A stretch of DNA of 15,041 nt, taken from positions 1 to 15,041 of the forward strand of contig CAZBWI010000064.1 of NCBI GenBank assembly GCA_964495825.1, given 5' to 3'. This stretch comes from CAJBLF01 sp964495825. Lineage in GTDB: Bacteria; Patescibacteriota; Gracilibacteria; Absconditabacterales; Absconditicoccaceae. The notes under the pieces are model-generated. The model was not told the origin of the DNA. It did not search any database and was given only the letters and a program-made list of their open reading frames with translations. Position 1 is the first letter of the stretch. Each line of letters starts with the position of its first letter. The translations under genes were made by a program, and so were the position numbers. Below, piece by piece: positions 1-6,125 of this stretch.

Positions 1-59
1 TTGAATAATACGAATTTTTTTCATTTCTTTGTCAGTATAGATAAATGTCATCTTTTATT

Positions 60-87
60 TTGTTAAGGATAAATCCTTAACAATTTT
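60..87 (+). terminator. 10-bp hairpin with short T-run, possible terminator of an upstream gene
   Basis: Bases 60-69 and 74-83 are perfect reverse complements (10 bp, AT-rich with a GG/CC core) around a 4-base loop, followed by TTTT at 84-87. This fits a weak intrinsic terminator for a plus-strand gene lying before the window. It could instead be a regulatory hairpin, since it lies about 100 bp before the primase gene. Two copies of TACTGACATTT follow at 87-97 and 112-122, 25 bp apart. Confidence 0.4.
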
Positions 88-154
88 ACTGACATTTCTA
101 TTTTTGCCTAGTACTGACATTTTAACCTTGCTGTGACACAAAACGAAAAAATCG

Positions 155-182
155 TTTACAAGATACATCAAATCAGTATAGT
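155..182 (+). promoter_or_regulatory. Promoter giving a probably leaderless mRNA
   Basis: TTTACA at 155-160 and TATAGT at 177-182 are separated by 16 bp. The downstream ATG is at 189, 7 bases after the -10 box, so transcription would start at or next to the start codon. No Shine-Dalgarno sequence precedes this ATG, which agrees with a leaderless transcript. The same TATAGT box with 16-bp spacing recurs at 4945-4972 on the minus strand. Confidence 0.5.
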
Positions 183-188
183 AGCAAT

Positions 189-1061
189 ATGAACGATTTC
201 CTCCACCCCTATGGCAACCTCGACGTCCTTGGTCGATACAGCAAAGTCGCTCCTCTACTGACTAATTTTCTCAAAAACAAGGAGATTGCTACCAAAATTG
301 TCGGCGAGAAATTTGTAGTACTCAAAAGATGAACCAAAAATACACCGCTCTATATCCATGATTTCAAACATATCGACGAAATTTTTCTACAACTCAGAGC
401 CGAGCATCACCTCGACAACATCAAAGAACAGTTAAGTCCAAAACAAGTCCTCATCTGGCAATACTTCGTTCCGAGGAAGCTGGTAAATTTTTTCTACGCA
501 TGCAATAATGAATATTGAAGTTTCATCGATAGAATTTTCATCGATATCGATAGACAAACGAATTCAGCAGATGATGCAAGGAAAGTCGCCAGTGAATTAG
601 TCCAGATTATACAAAAAGATAAAACATTTACATCCTTGATACCTGGTCCCTTATCTCTTTTAAATTTATGGACTGGATCTAGCTTCCATATCTATGTATT
701 ATTAAAAAAAACTATCAATCATGATTTTTATGACAGATATTTAAGCTACGGTAAGGGTAAAGAAGATAGCTTCATCTCCAGACGGGCAGCCGAAGTCAGC
801 AAGGCAACGAAACTAAAAGTTTTAGCATGACACGAAAGAAAAAAATGAGCAATCATTCTGGATACCAGCAATACGCCTCCGGGGAAACTAGCAAGATGTC
901 CGTTTTCCCTCCACATCAAAGACAACAAAACAATAGACGGTATTTGTGTCCCTGTAAGCCAAGAAGAGTTAAGAGATTCTAAGCTTATTACAAAATTACA
1001 ACATCTAACACCAGAATATATACGAGAACATAGAGATACCTACAAAAAATTATTACCATAA
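189..1061 (+). CDS. Archaeo-eukaryotic primase (AEP) superfamily primase-polymerase, PriS-like
   Basis: A 290-aa protein is obtained when four in-frame TGA codons (330, 516, 828, 846) are read as Gly. The AEP catalytic pattern is visible in order: motif I hhhDhD in FIDID with D119 and D121; motif II with a small residue before histidine in GSSFH (H167); motif III hD in IILD (D225). These are the expected metal- and nucleotide-binding residues. A following segment with R236, P238 and H242 (RCPFSLH) resembles the RxPxxLH stretch of archaeal PriS. Family knowledge: AEPs make RNA or DNA primers or fill gaps; in bacteria they usually sit in LigD or mobile PrimPols. No ligase, Ku or helicase domain is fused here and none is encoded beside it. 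Whether it acts in replication, repair or for a mobile element cannot be told. ATG 189 was chosen because the promoter abuts it and the frame is open from there. Confidence 0.75.
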
Positions 1062-1142
1062 TTTTCCATTGTTTTCAAGAAAAAACTAAGTATACTTATA
1101 CAAGCAAACAAAAAAACAAATGTCTAACCATCAAAAAACATG

Positions 1143-1150
1143 AAAGGAGG
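1143..1150 (+). promoter_or_regulatory. Strong Shine-Dalgarno sequence
   Basis: AAAGGAGG ends 8 bases before ATG 1159. It is the only textbook ribosome binding site seen upstream of any gene in the window, and it fixes the start of the 118-aa gene. Confidence 0.85.
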
Positions 1151-1158
1151 ATAAAATC

Positions 1159-1515
1159 ATGAAAACAACAATTTCAACAGACATGAAATTGTCTAGCAAA
1201 ATGCGAAATCGTATCCAACACGAAGTACGCAAAAATATCGGCAAAAATGTATGTACCTTACACAAGGTTCCATATTTCAACGAATATGATGTGTACACCG
1301 AGTTGGAACACCAAAAACTAGACAAGAGCAAGATTGAGCTATTCCAAGAGGTATTTGAAACAGGGACATATTATCTCCTAGGAATGGTAGAAATCAAAAA
1401 AACACAACAAAAAATTTTTTTCCTAGCGGACATCAAACAACCGATGTATATCACGGAAAAAAACAAAATCTTCTATCCAAGAGAAGATGAAACTATCATT
1501 ATTCATGTAAAGTAA
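1159..1515 (+). CDS. Hypothetical 118-aa basic protein
   Basis: I do not recognise this protein. It is 118 aa, contains no in-frame TGA, has no membrane segment or signal peptide, and has one cysteine. The N-terminal half is lysine/arginine-rich (KMRNRIQHEVRKNIGK, residues 14-29). The C-terminal half alternates hydrophobic residues in short stretches (YYLLGMVEI, KIFFLADI, TIIIHV) and looks like a small beta-rich domain. It starts 98 bp after the primase gene and is followed by a clear terminator at 1550-1600, so it may be a separate, well-translated unit or the last gene of a primase operon. The strong Shine-Dalgarno sequence and the intact frame make it a real gene; its function is unknown. 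Confidence 0.8.
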   Translation: MKTTISTDMKLSSKMRNRIQHEVRKNIGKNVCTLHKVPYFNEYDVYTELEHQKLDKSKIELFQEVFETGTYYLLGMVEIKKTQQKIFFLADIKQPMYITEKNKIFYPREDETIIIHVK

Positions 1516-1549
1516 AAAAAGAGTATGAAGAAGATGTATCCAATCTATC

Positions 1550-1600
1550 AAGCCGCTCACTGAATTTCTTTGTAGATATCGAGCGGCTTTATTTTATTTT
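1550..1600 (+). terminator. Intrinsic terminator of the 118-aa gene
   Basis: AAGCCGCTC at 1550-1558 pairs perfectly with GAGCGGCTT at 1581-1589. The loop is 22 bases, and T-rich sequence follows at 1588-1600. The 3' end of the stem overlaps the stop codon (1589-1591) of the converging minus-strand gene. Confidence 0.8.
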
Positions 1601-2434
1601 GAAAAAATTTTTTTTGAAATTGAGCTGATCGATGATAGTAAGAAAATCACGCAATGAAAGTGATATCGGAATATGGTATACAGAAGAAAAATCTATATAC
1701 TGATCCAATTGCTCAGATGAGAATGCATGGAAAACATCATTCATATGTTCAAAAAGATTTCCTCCCAATACAGCAAACTTTATAACAGCAAAAATATCAC
1801 CAGAGACAAATTTATCTCCGATACTATTCTTTTCTTGCTGATATCGTTCTAGAGTACATTGACAAATAGACAATTCCTTTTTGATCGACGAAAGAAGAGT
1901 ATTTTTGATCGTAGTACGAAGTATTTCAGCTTCAGTCTGCACCTGATAATCAGAAAACACCTCTTCAGAAAATTCCTCTTTGACAACCTTATGCGCATGT
2001 GCAACAGAAGTATCCACCAAAGGTTTGAGAGAAGCAACCAGCGGAGCAAGTTCATGTCTGATAGACTTGAGTAGCTCGAGATAATGGTGAAGCGTGATAG
2101 GATTGTCTTGAGAGATTCCATCAATATTGACGGTATATTTTCAAAGATATTTTTTAAGATGCGTAGCAACAAACACATCCTTATCTTCATGGAAATAAAT
2201 CCAAAACAACACATTCACATCCTGGGACTCAAAAGATCCATTTTTAAAATTCCTGATCAAATCAGTCTTAGCTTCCCTCAAAGGTTTCCAGAGATGTTTA
2301 TTTTTGAGTTCAGTGGTCAATAAGAGTTTCATAATTTTCTGCTTACGAGAAAGCTTATCCTGCTTCAAATCAGAAGAGAAGATCTCATCTCAGGATCAAA
2401 AATCATCAATATGTTCTTTATCTTGTTTACCCAT
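1589..2434 (-). CDS. Hypothetical 281-aa protein
   Basis: Reading three TGA codons (2396-2398, 2390-2392, 2141-2143) as Gly joins two open stretches into one 281-aa protein starting at ATG 2434. The N-terminus is acidic (MGKQDKEHIDDFGSGDE), followed by a basic helical segment and a charged, probably alpha-helical body with aliphatic heptads (ITLHHYLELL, AEILRTTIKNTLLSSIKKEL). There is no membrane helix or signal peptide, so it is likely cytoplasmic. I recognise no family. A good promoter lies at 2467-2494. The gene converges on the plus-strand 118-aa gene, ending inside its terminator stem. Long plus-strand open stretches over it are shadows. Confidence 0.7.
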
Positions 2435-2466
2435 CTTATACACAAAAAATATAATAAAGAAAAAAC

Positions 2467-2494
2467 ATTTTATCCATCTAAAAATAATTGTCAA
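2467..2494 (-). promoter_or_regulatory. Promoter of the 281-aa gene
   Basis: On the minus strand TTGACA (2494-2489) and TAAAAT (2472-2467) are separated by 16 bp, about 30 bases before ATG 2434. The -35 matches the sigma70 consensus fully and the -10 matches at 5 of 6 positions. Confidence 0.6.
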
Positions 2495-2536
2495 GTATAT
2501 AAAAATTGAGATATGTACTAGTATTTCTTACGACGA

Positions 2537-2568
2537 TCGAATCTGTGAGCTTTTGCACATCAAATAAA
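2537..2568 (-). pseudogene. Decayed tRNA-Val fragment (anticodon arm to T loop)
   Basis: On the minus strand this stretch matches the intact tRNA-Val at 26 of 32 positions, covering the anticodon arm, the variable loop and the first half of the T arm, including GTGCAAAAG and TCACAG. The 3' side of the T stem and the acceptor stem are not conserved and cannot pair, so it cannot fold as a tRNA. It lies directly downstream of the functional gene, overlapping its terminator T-tract. It is a remnant of a tandem duplication or of an integration event. Confidence 0.6.
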
Positions 2569-2596
2569 AAAAAATAACTACCACTATAGTTATTTT
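2562..2596 (-). terminator. Intrinsic terminator after tRNA-Val
   Basis: On the minus strand AATAACTA (2594-2587) pairs with TAGTTATT (2580-2573) across a 6-base loop. A run of nine Ts, broken only later by an A, follows. It lies 6 bases beyond the tRNA-Val 3' end. Confidence 0.7.
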
Positions 2597-2599
2597 TCA

Positions 2600-2676
2600 T
2601 GGTGGGTGATACAGGAGTCGAACCTGTGACCTTTTGCACGTCAAGCAAACGCTCTAGCCAACTGAGCTAATCACCC
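2600..2676 (-). tRNA. tRNA-Val (anticodon GAC)
   Basis: The minus strand folds as a complete cloverleaf. Acceptor GGGTGAT pairs with ATCACCC, the D arm is GCTC/GAGC, and the anticodon stem TTTGC/GCAAA encloses loop TTGACGT with anticodon GAC. The T arm is ACAGG-TTCGACT-CCTGT, followed by discriminator A and an encoded CCA. It decodes GUC/GUU valine codons. Its own terminator follows at 2562-2596. Confidence 0.96.
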
Positions 2677-2700
2677 TTAACACACTGCGTGTGAAGTTTA

Positions 2701-2763
2701 AATTCTAAATTTTACATTTTGAATGAATAATATCATTTAGCATTCAAAACTCGACATTCAAAA
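2701..2763. repeat. Degenerate 7-bp tandem repeat array (array A)
   Basis: Nine consecutive 7-base units with a loose NTTCNNA pattern fill the gap between the two tRNAs: AATTCTA, AATTTTA, CATTTTG, AATGAAT, AATATCA, TTTAGCA, TTCAAAA, CTCGACA, TTCAAAA. TTCAAAA occurs twice, 14 bp apart. The array is related to arrays at 3633, 10293 and 10701. Confidence 0.55.
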
Positions 2764-2774
2764 GTAATTTTTAT

Positions 2775-2846
2775 CGGCCCGACCAGGAGTCGAACCTGGG
2801 TTACAGTCTTCGCAGGACTGTGTCCTATCCACTGAACGACCGGACC
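2775..2846 (-). tRNA. tRNA-Arg (anticodon GCG)
   Basis: The minus strand forms a full cloverleaf. Acceptor GGTCCGG pairs with TCGGGCC (G-U at pairs 3-70 and 7-66), the D arm is GTTC/GGAC, and anticodon stem CAGTC/GACTG encloses loop CTGCGAA. The T arm is CCAGG-TTCGACT-CCTGG and the discriminator is G. CCA is not encoded, unlike in the neighbouring tRNA-Val. Anticodon GCG reads arginine CGC/CGU codons. Most bacteria use ACG (edited to ICG) here, so this anticodon is unusual and leaves CGA to another tRNA. Confidence 0.93.
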
Positions 2847-2931
2847 AAAATATAATTAAGAATAAATAATGTAGGACCTGTCGATTTGCGGATTATTGTC
2901 ATAAATAATAGTCCATAAAAAGCAAGTCTTT

Positions 2932-2955
2932 CATTATTCATTATTCATTATTCAT
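2932..2955. repeat. Perfect 7-bp tandem repeat CATTATT x3.4 (array B)
   Basis: Three exact CATTATT units plus CAT. On the minus strand the array supplies the last codons and the TAA stop of gatA (2941-2943), so the gene ends inside the repeat. Confidence 0.85.
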
Positions 2956-4365
2956 CACATTTTCTAGATAACGACCGAAACCGAAAAGCTTATTTTCAGC
3001 TCGCCTATCCGCTATCAACTGTATTCATACAGGCAACGTTTCTCCTTGATCTTCGACCATACCCATTGGGATAGACATCGCAGGCAATCATCCCATATTT
3101 GCTGGTATCGTATACATATCAGCTAAATACATTTTCAAAGGATCATCACTTTTTGAACCAATTTTCCATGCAGCCTCAGGCGTAGTAGGAGTAAGTATAA
3201 GATCATAATCAGCAAACAATGCATCAAATTCAGCTTGCAGCTGTTCTCTAGCTCTCTGTGCCTTGAGATAATATCATTCATAATTCGCTGAACTCAAAAC
3301 AAAGGTACCAAGCAATATCCTTCTCTTCACTTCATCGCCAAATCACTCAGACCTGATCTTCTTATAATAATTCTGGATCGTATCCACATCCATAGTATCG
3401 GATTGAAGTCCAAATCTTATCCCATCAAATCTTGCAAGATTGGTGCTCACTTCTGCAGGCATCAATGTATAATACATAGGCACGGAATACGCCATCATCG
3501 GCAACGAGATATCCTCTACTATACTACCACTTGTACGAAGTTTTTCAATGGTTGCAAGAAATAAATTTTTTATCTGAGGATCCAACCCTTCTCATAAAGC
3601 TTCTTTGGGAACTCCTATTTTGAATTTCATTATCTCTGAACTCTGTATTTTGCATTCTGAATTCACAAATTCGTCCGCTCTCGGATCGCTCTGAGAATCC
3701 TTAGGATCAAATCATGCAATAGCTTTGAGCAATATTTCCGCATCATCTACAGTCTTTGTGAAAACACCGACTTGATCAAGACTCGAAGCCATAGCTTGGA
3801 CACCATAACGAGAAACCATACCATACGTAGGTTTCATTCAAACGATTCAACACCACGAAGCTGGCTGACGGATACTTCCTCCGGTATCTGTTCATAATGC
3901 AGCAATACATGCTCACGAAGCGACAGCAGCAGCAGATCATCCAGAACTTCCTCATGGAGATCTATCGATACCATACGGATTTTTTGTCTTACCAAAATAT
4001 GAAGTTTCCGTAGTAGATCACATAGCAAATTCATCCATATTTGTCTTACCAATCATCAATCCTCAAGCTTTTTCCAAATTTAGAAAACAAGTTGCACTAT
4101 ACGGACTCACATAGTCTTCAAGCATTTTTGAACCGCAGGAAGTGATGTAGTCTTGAGTCAAAATAATATCTTTGATCCCTATAGGGGCAGCTTTTAATGG
4201 TCTAGAAGCAAATTCATCAAGATGAGAAGCAATATAGTCATCATGGAATCTCACAAAAGAAAAATAATCAGCATTGAGCGTCTTTGCTTTGTTTACATAA
4301 GCTTGTACAATATCATGAACAACGATATTCTTGTCGTCAATATATGCTTTGAGAGTAAGATCCAT
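2941..4365 (-). CDS. gatA: Glutamyl-/aspartyl-tRNA amidotransferase subunit A (GatA)
   Basis: This 474-aa amidase-signature protein, near the usual GatA length, releases ammonia from glutamine and passes it to GatB to convert Glu-tRNA(Gln) or Asp-tRNA(Asn). The Ser-cisSer-Lys triad is visible: K65 in PIGIKD, S140 in GGSSGGS and S164 in TGGSIR, with the same spacing as Lys79/Ser154/Ser178 of S. aureus GatA. Other signatures are GKTNMDEFAMG (106-116), GMKPTYG and ANMGGLPAMS. About fourteen TGA codons sit at glycines, including those of GGSSGGS and LPVGIQL. A 7-bp repeat array (3633-3667) is translated in frame in the loop before KIGVPKEAL, and the C-terminus runs into array B. ATG 4365 is preferred over an upstream TTG. 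GatB and GatC are not in the window. The upstream gene, 44 bp away on the same strand, may be cotranscribed. Confidence 0.97.
3633..3667. repeat. 7-bp tandem repeat array inside gatA (array C)
   Basis: Five units: TCTCTGA, ACTCTGT, ATTTTGC, ATTCTGA, ATTCACA. A sixth, AATTCGT, may follow, giving 42 bp or exactly 14 codons. On the gatA strand it encodes roughly EFVNSECKIQSSE. It closely resembles array D in mtaB. Confidence 0.65.
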
Positions 4366-4409
4366 ATACAATTACACATTAAGAAATAAGGATAGTGAGA
4401 CATCATACA

Positions 4410-4913
4410 TTACTGAAAATTTTCCAAAAGATGCTTGAGATCATTTATATCTTTGGAAGAAAGACCGTTCGATGATGAAGAAGATGATGATGAAGGTTTC
4501 GGAGATTGTGGAGAAGATATTGAAGAAGATGTTGTAGTTGTAGTTGTAGTTGTAGATGGAGAGGGAGATGTCGAAGACATATCTGTTGTAAGCAAATCAA
4601 TGCCTGAAGAAGGATCAGAAGATGCTGTATCTTGAAGAAAAAGATCATCTTCTCAAGTACCCTCATCAAGTATTCACGTCTCTTCTAGTAGAGTTCCTGT
4701 CATATCCAGCACTGTTCCTGTCATATCCAAAATAGTTCATGTATTTTCAGATGATTCACCCGTAAGAGAAAAATGAGTCCCCAAAGTATCATTAGAAAAA
4801 GTTTTGAGGTCATAGAGCAACGCTTTGGCTCATGTCGGATTAACTAGACGATAAAGAAAAAAAGCGATGATCAACAAAATAATAATGAAAACAACTCTTT
4901 TGATAAATCTCAT
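4410..4913 (-). CDS. Membrane-anchored Ser/Thr-rich hypothetical protein
   Basis: Joining frames through four TGA(Gly) codons gives a 167-aa protein from ATG 4913. Residues 1-6 are basic (MRFIKR) and residues 7-22 are a strongly hydrophobic helix (VVFIIILLIIAFFLY), so it is probably a signal anchor with the rest outside the membrane. The middle has repeated short TGT-type units (NTGTILDMTGTVLDMTGTLL) with aspartate and glutamate. Residues of about 115-150 are a low-complexity run with eight threonines and eight serines, encoded by an ACTACA-type microsatellite. The C-terminus (SSKDINDLKHLLENFQ) looks like an amphipathic helix. The layout (anchor, stalk, terminal helix) suggests a surface or periplasmic tethered peptide. 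I recognise no family. It precedes gatA by 44 bp. Confidence 0.7.
4531..4555. repeat. GTTGTA microsatellite
   Basis: About four copies of GTTGTA in tandem encode the poly-threonine run of the minus-strand gene. Such a tract may change length by slippage in 6-bp steps without shifting the frame. Confidence 0.8.
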
Positions 4914-4944
4914 AGTATGATGACAAAAATAAATAGCGAAAAAG

Positions 4945-4972
4945 ACTATATATATTTGACCAAATGTTGCAA
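4945..4972 (-). promoter_or_regulatory. Promoter of the Ser/Thr-rich gene (and possibly gatA)
   Basis: On the minus strand TTGCAA (4972-4967) and TATAGT (4950-4945) are 16 bp apart, about 32 bases before ATG 4913. It lies in the 128-bp divergent gap shared with the plus-strand membrane-protein gene. Confidence 0.45.
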
Positions 4973-5041
4973 TACTAAGTAGTCAATACCCAAAAATCAA
5001 AAAAGGATAGCGTCTAATGATTGATACCAAATGAATATTTA

Positions 5042-6004
5042 ATGAATGAAAAAACAAAATCTATCAACTATACACTATCAACGAAAAAGTATTGCCTCCT
5101 TACATCATTTATGTACAAAGGAAGTATGCTCAAATCATTGATGAAAACCACTACAGAATATCTGAGACACGATCGCAAAATCATCAGACTAACGTTTGCG
5201 ACGTCATTTTTCCATTCCTTGATCGCAAGTATCCTCATCATCCTCAATGTAAATACACTGTTTGCAAGAAATTATGAAAATGGATTGTATGTAGGCAAAG
5301 TAGCGGAATTTTTTGTCCAAGAAATCAACAACAACCATGTCATCAGCTGGGTTATCGGTATCGCAATCGTAGGATTTATCATTTATTCATATATCTATCC
5401 AATAGGACAGAGCGCTATCATCCATTATTTCAACAGCAAAGATGGAAGTATTATCAACGCACTCAAAAAAGGCAAAACTGATTTTTTTCCTATGTTTGAA
5501 TACGGCATCGTTTCATTGATCCTTTCACCTACCGTATACCGACTTGTTATATTAAAAATATTAGTATCATGAGGGATACCAAACACATTTAGTATCATCT
5601 TACTAATCATACGATTTATAGCCATGACTATCATCAATTGCCTCAAAGTATACACGAGATATATCATGACGGTCAAGCACAAAGGAGCGTATGACGCAGT
5701 AATCGAAAGTTATTATCTCTCAATCAAGCATTTCAAAGAGAGTCTAAAATATCTCAGGATACAGACCTATCTCCTGATCAATTTTACGATCAATATGCTC
5801 GCCATATATGCCATACCTATCCTCTTCATCTATCTGGCCATCATTTTCAATGTTATCCAGTATAACGGAGTAAAACGAACTGTCTATAGCCTCTTTTTCT
5901 TCGGTATCCTGTTTGGAGCTTATGCCAGTTCCATCATCAGAGCATTTTTCGCATATTTTCGACGAGAAATCTATATCAATTACACCAAAAAACAGACTAC
6001 ATAA
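5042..6004 (+). CDS. Six-helix integral membrane protein of unknown function
   Basis: A 320-aa protein with one in-frame TGA (5570, residue 177) read as Gly. Hydrophobic helices lie at about residues 50-70, 101-121, 152-175, 180-203, 245-270 and 278-300, with basic loops between them, so it is a polytopic inner-membrane protein. The tail (YFRREIYINYTKKQTT) is basic and probably cytoplasmic. I see no transporter motif or catalytic signature; the even six-helix layout recalls uncharacterised DUF975/YciC-like membrane proteins, but that is only a resemblance. ATG 5042 is the first in-frame ATG. ATGs at 5111, 5126 and 5141 are alternatives, and the one at 5126 has AAAGGAAG just before it, too close for a normal spacing. 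It ends at a terminator 121 bp before the VirD4-like gene, so the two are probably transcribed separately. Confidence 0.8.
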
Positions 6005-6027
6005 CTATTATTATATATTATTTTGAC

Positions 6028-6065
6028 AAAAATGGGTTCTATCGAAGGGATAAAATCCCATTTTT
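6028..6065 (+). terminator. Intrinsic terminator after the membrane-protein gene
   Basis: AAAAATGGG (6028-6036) pairs perfectly with CCCATTTTT (6057-6065). The 20-base loop has a small inner stem (TATC/GATA), and the T-run forms the 3' side of the stem. It lies 23 bases after the stop codon. Confidence 0.7.
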
Positions 6066-6066
6066 C

Positions 6067-6095
6067 TATACAAAATCACATCTTCCGAGTATAAT
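6067..6095 (+). promoter_or_regulatory. Promoter of the VirD4-like ATPase gene
   Basis: A perfect -10 box TATAAT (6090-6095) is preceded at 17 bp by TATACA (6067-6072), a 4 of 6 match to TTGACA. The start codon is 30 bases downstream, with no Shine-Dalgarno sequence. Confidence 0.55.
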
Positions 6096-6125
6096 AATGT
6101 ACTACATTTAGTCATAAAAAAACAT

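Noticed and set aside
2701..2763. CRISPR-like repeat array
   Set aside because: Units are 7 bp and degenerate, with no spacers and no cas genes.
2881..2913. Imperfect palindrome GGATTATT...AATAATAGTCC as gatA terminator
   Set aside because: The stem has a 2-base bulge and no T-run follows on either strand.
4435..4635. Plus-strand acidic, poly-Val protein
   Set aside because: It is the shadow of the poly-Thr/poly-Ser tract. The minus strand gives an anchor helix, a promoter and a consistent frame.
4951..4984. Plus-strand promoter with TTGACC for the six-helix membrane protein
   Set aside because: No acceptable -10 box lies 15-19 bp downstream of it; the region reads better as a minus-strand promoter.
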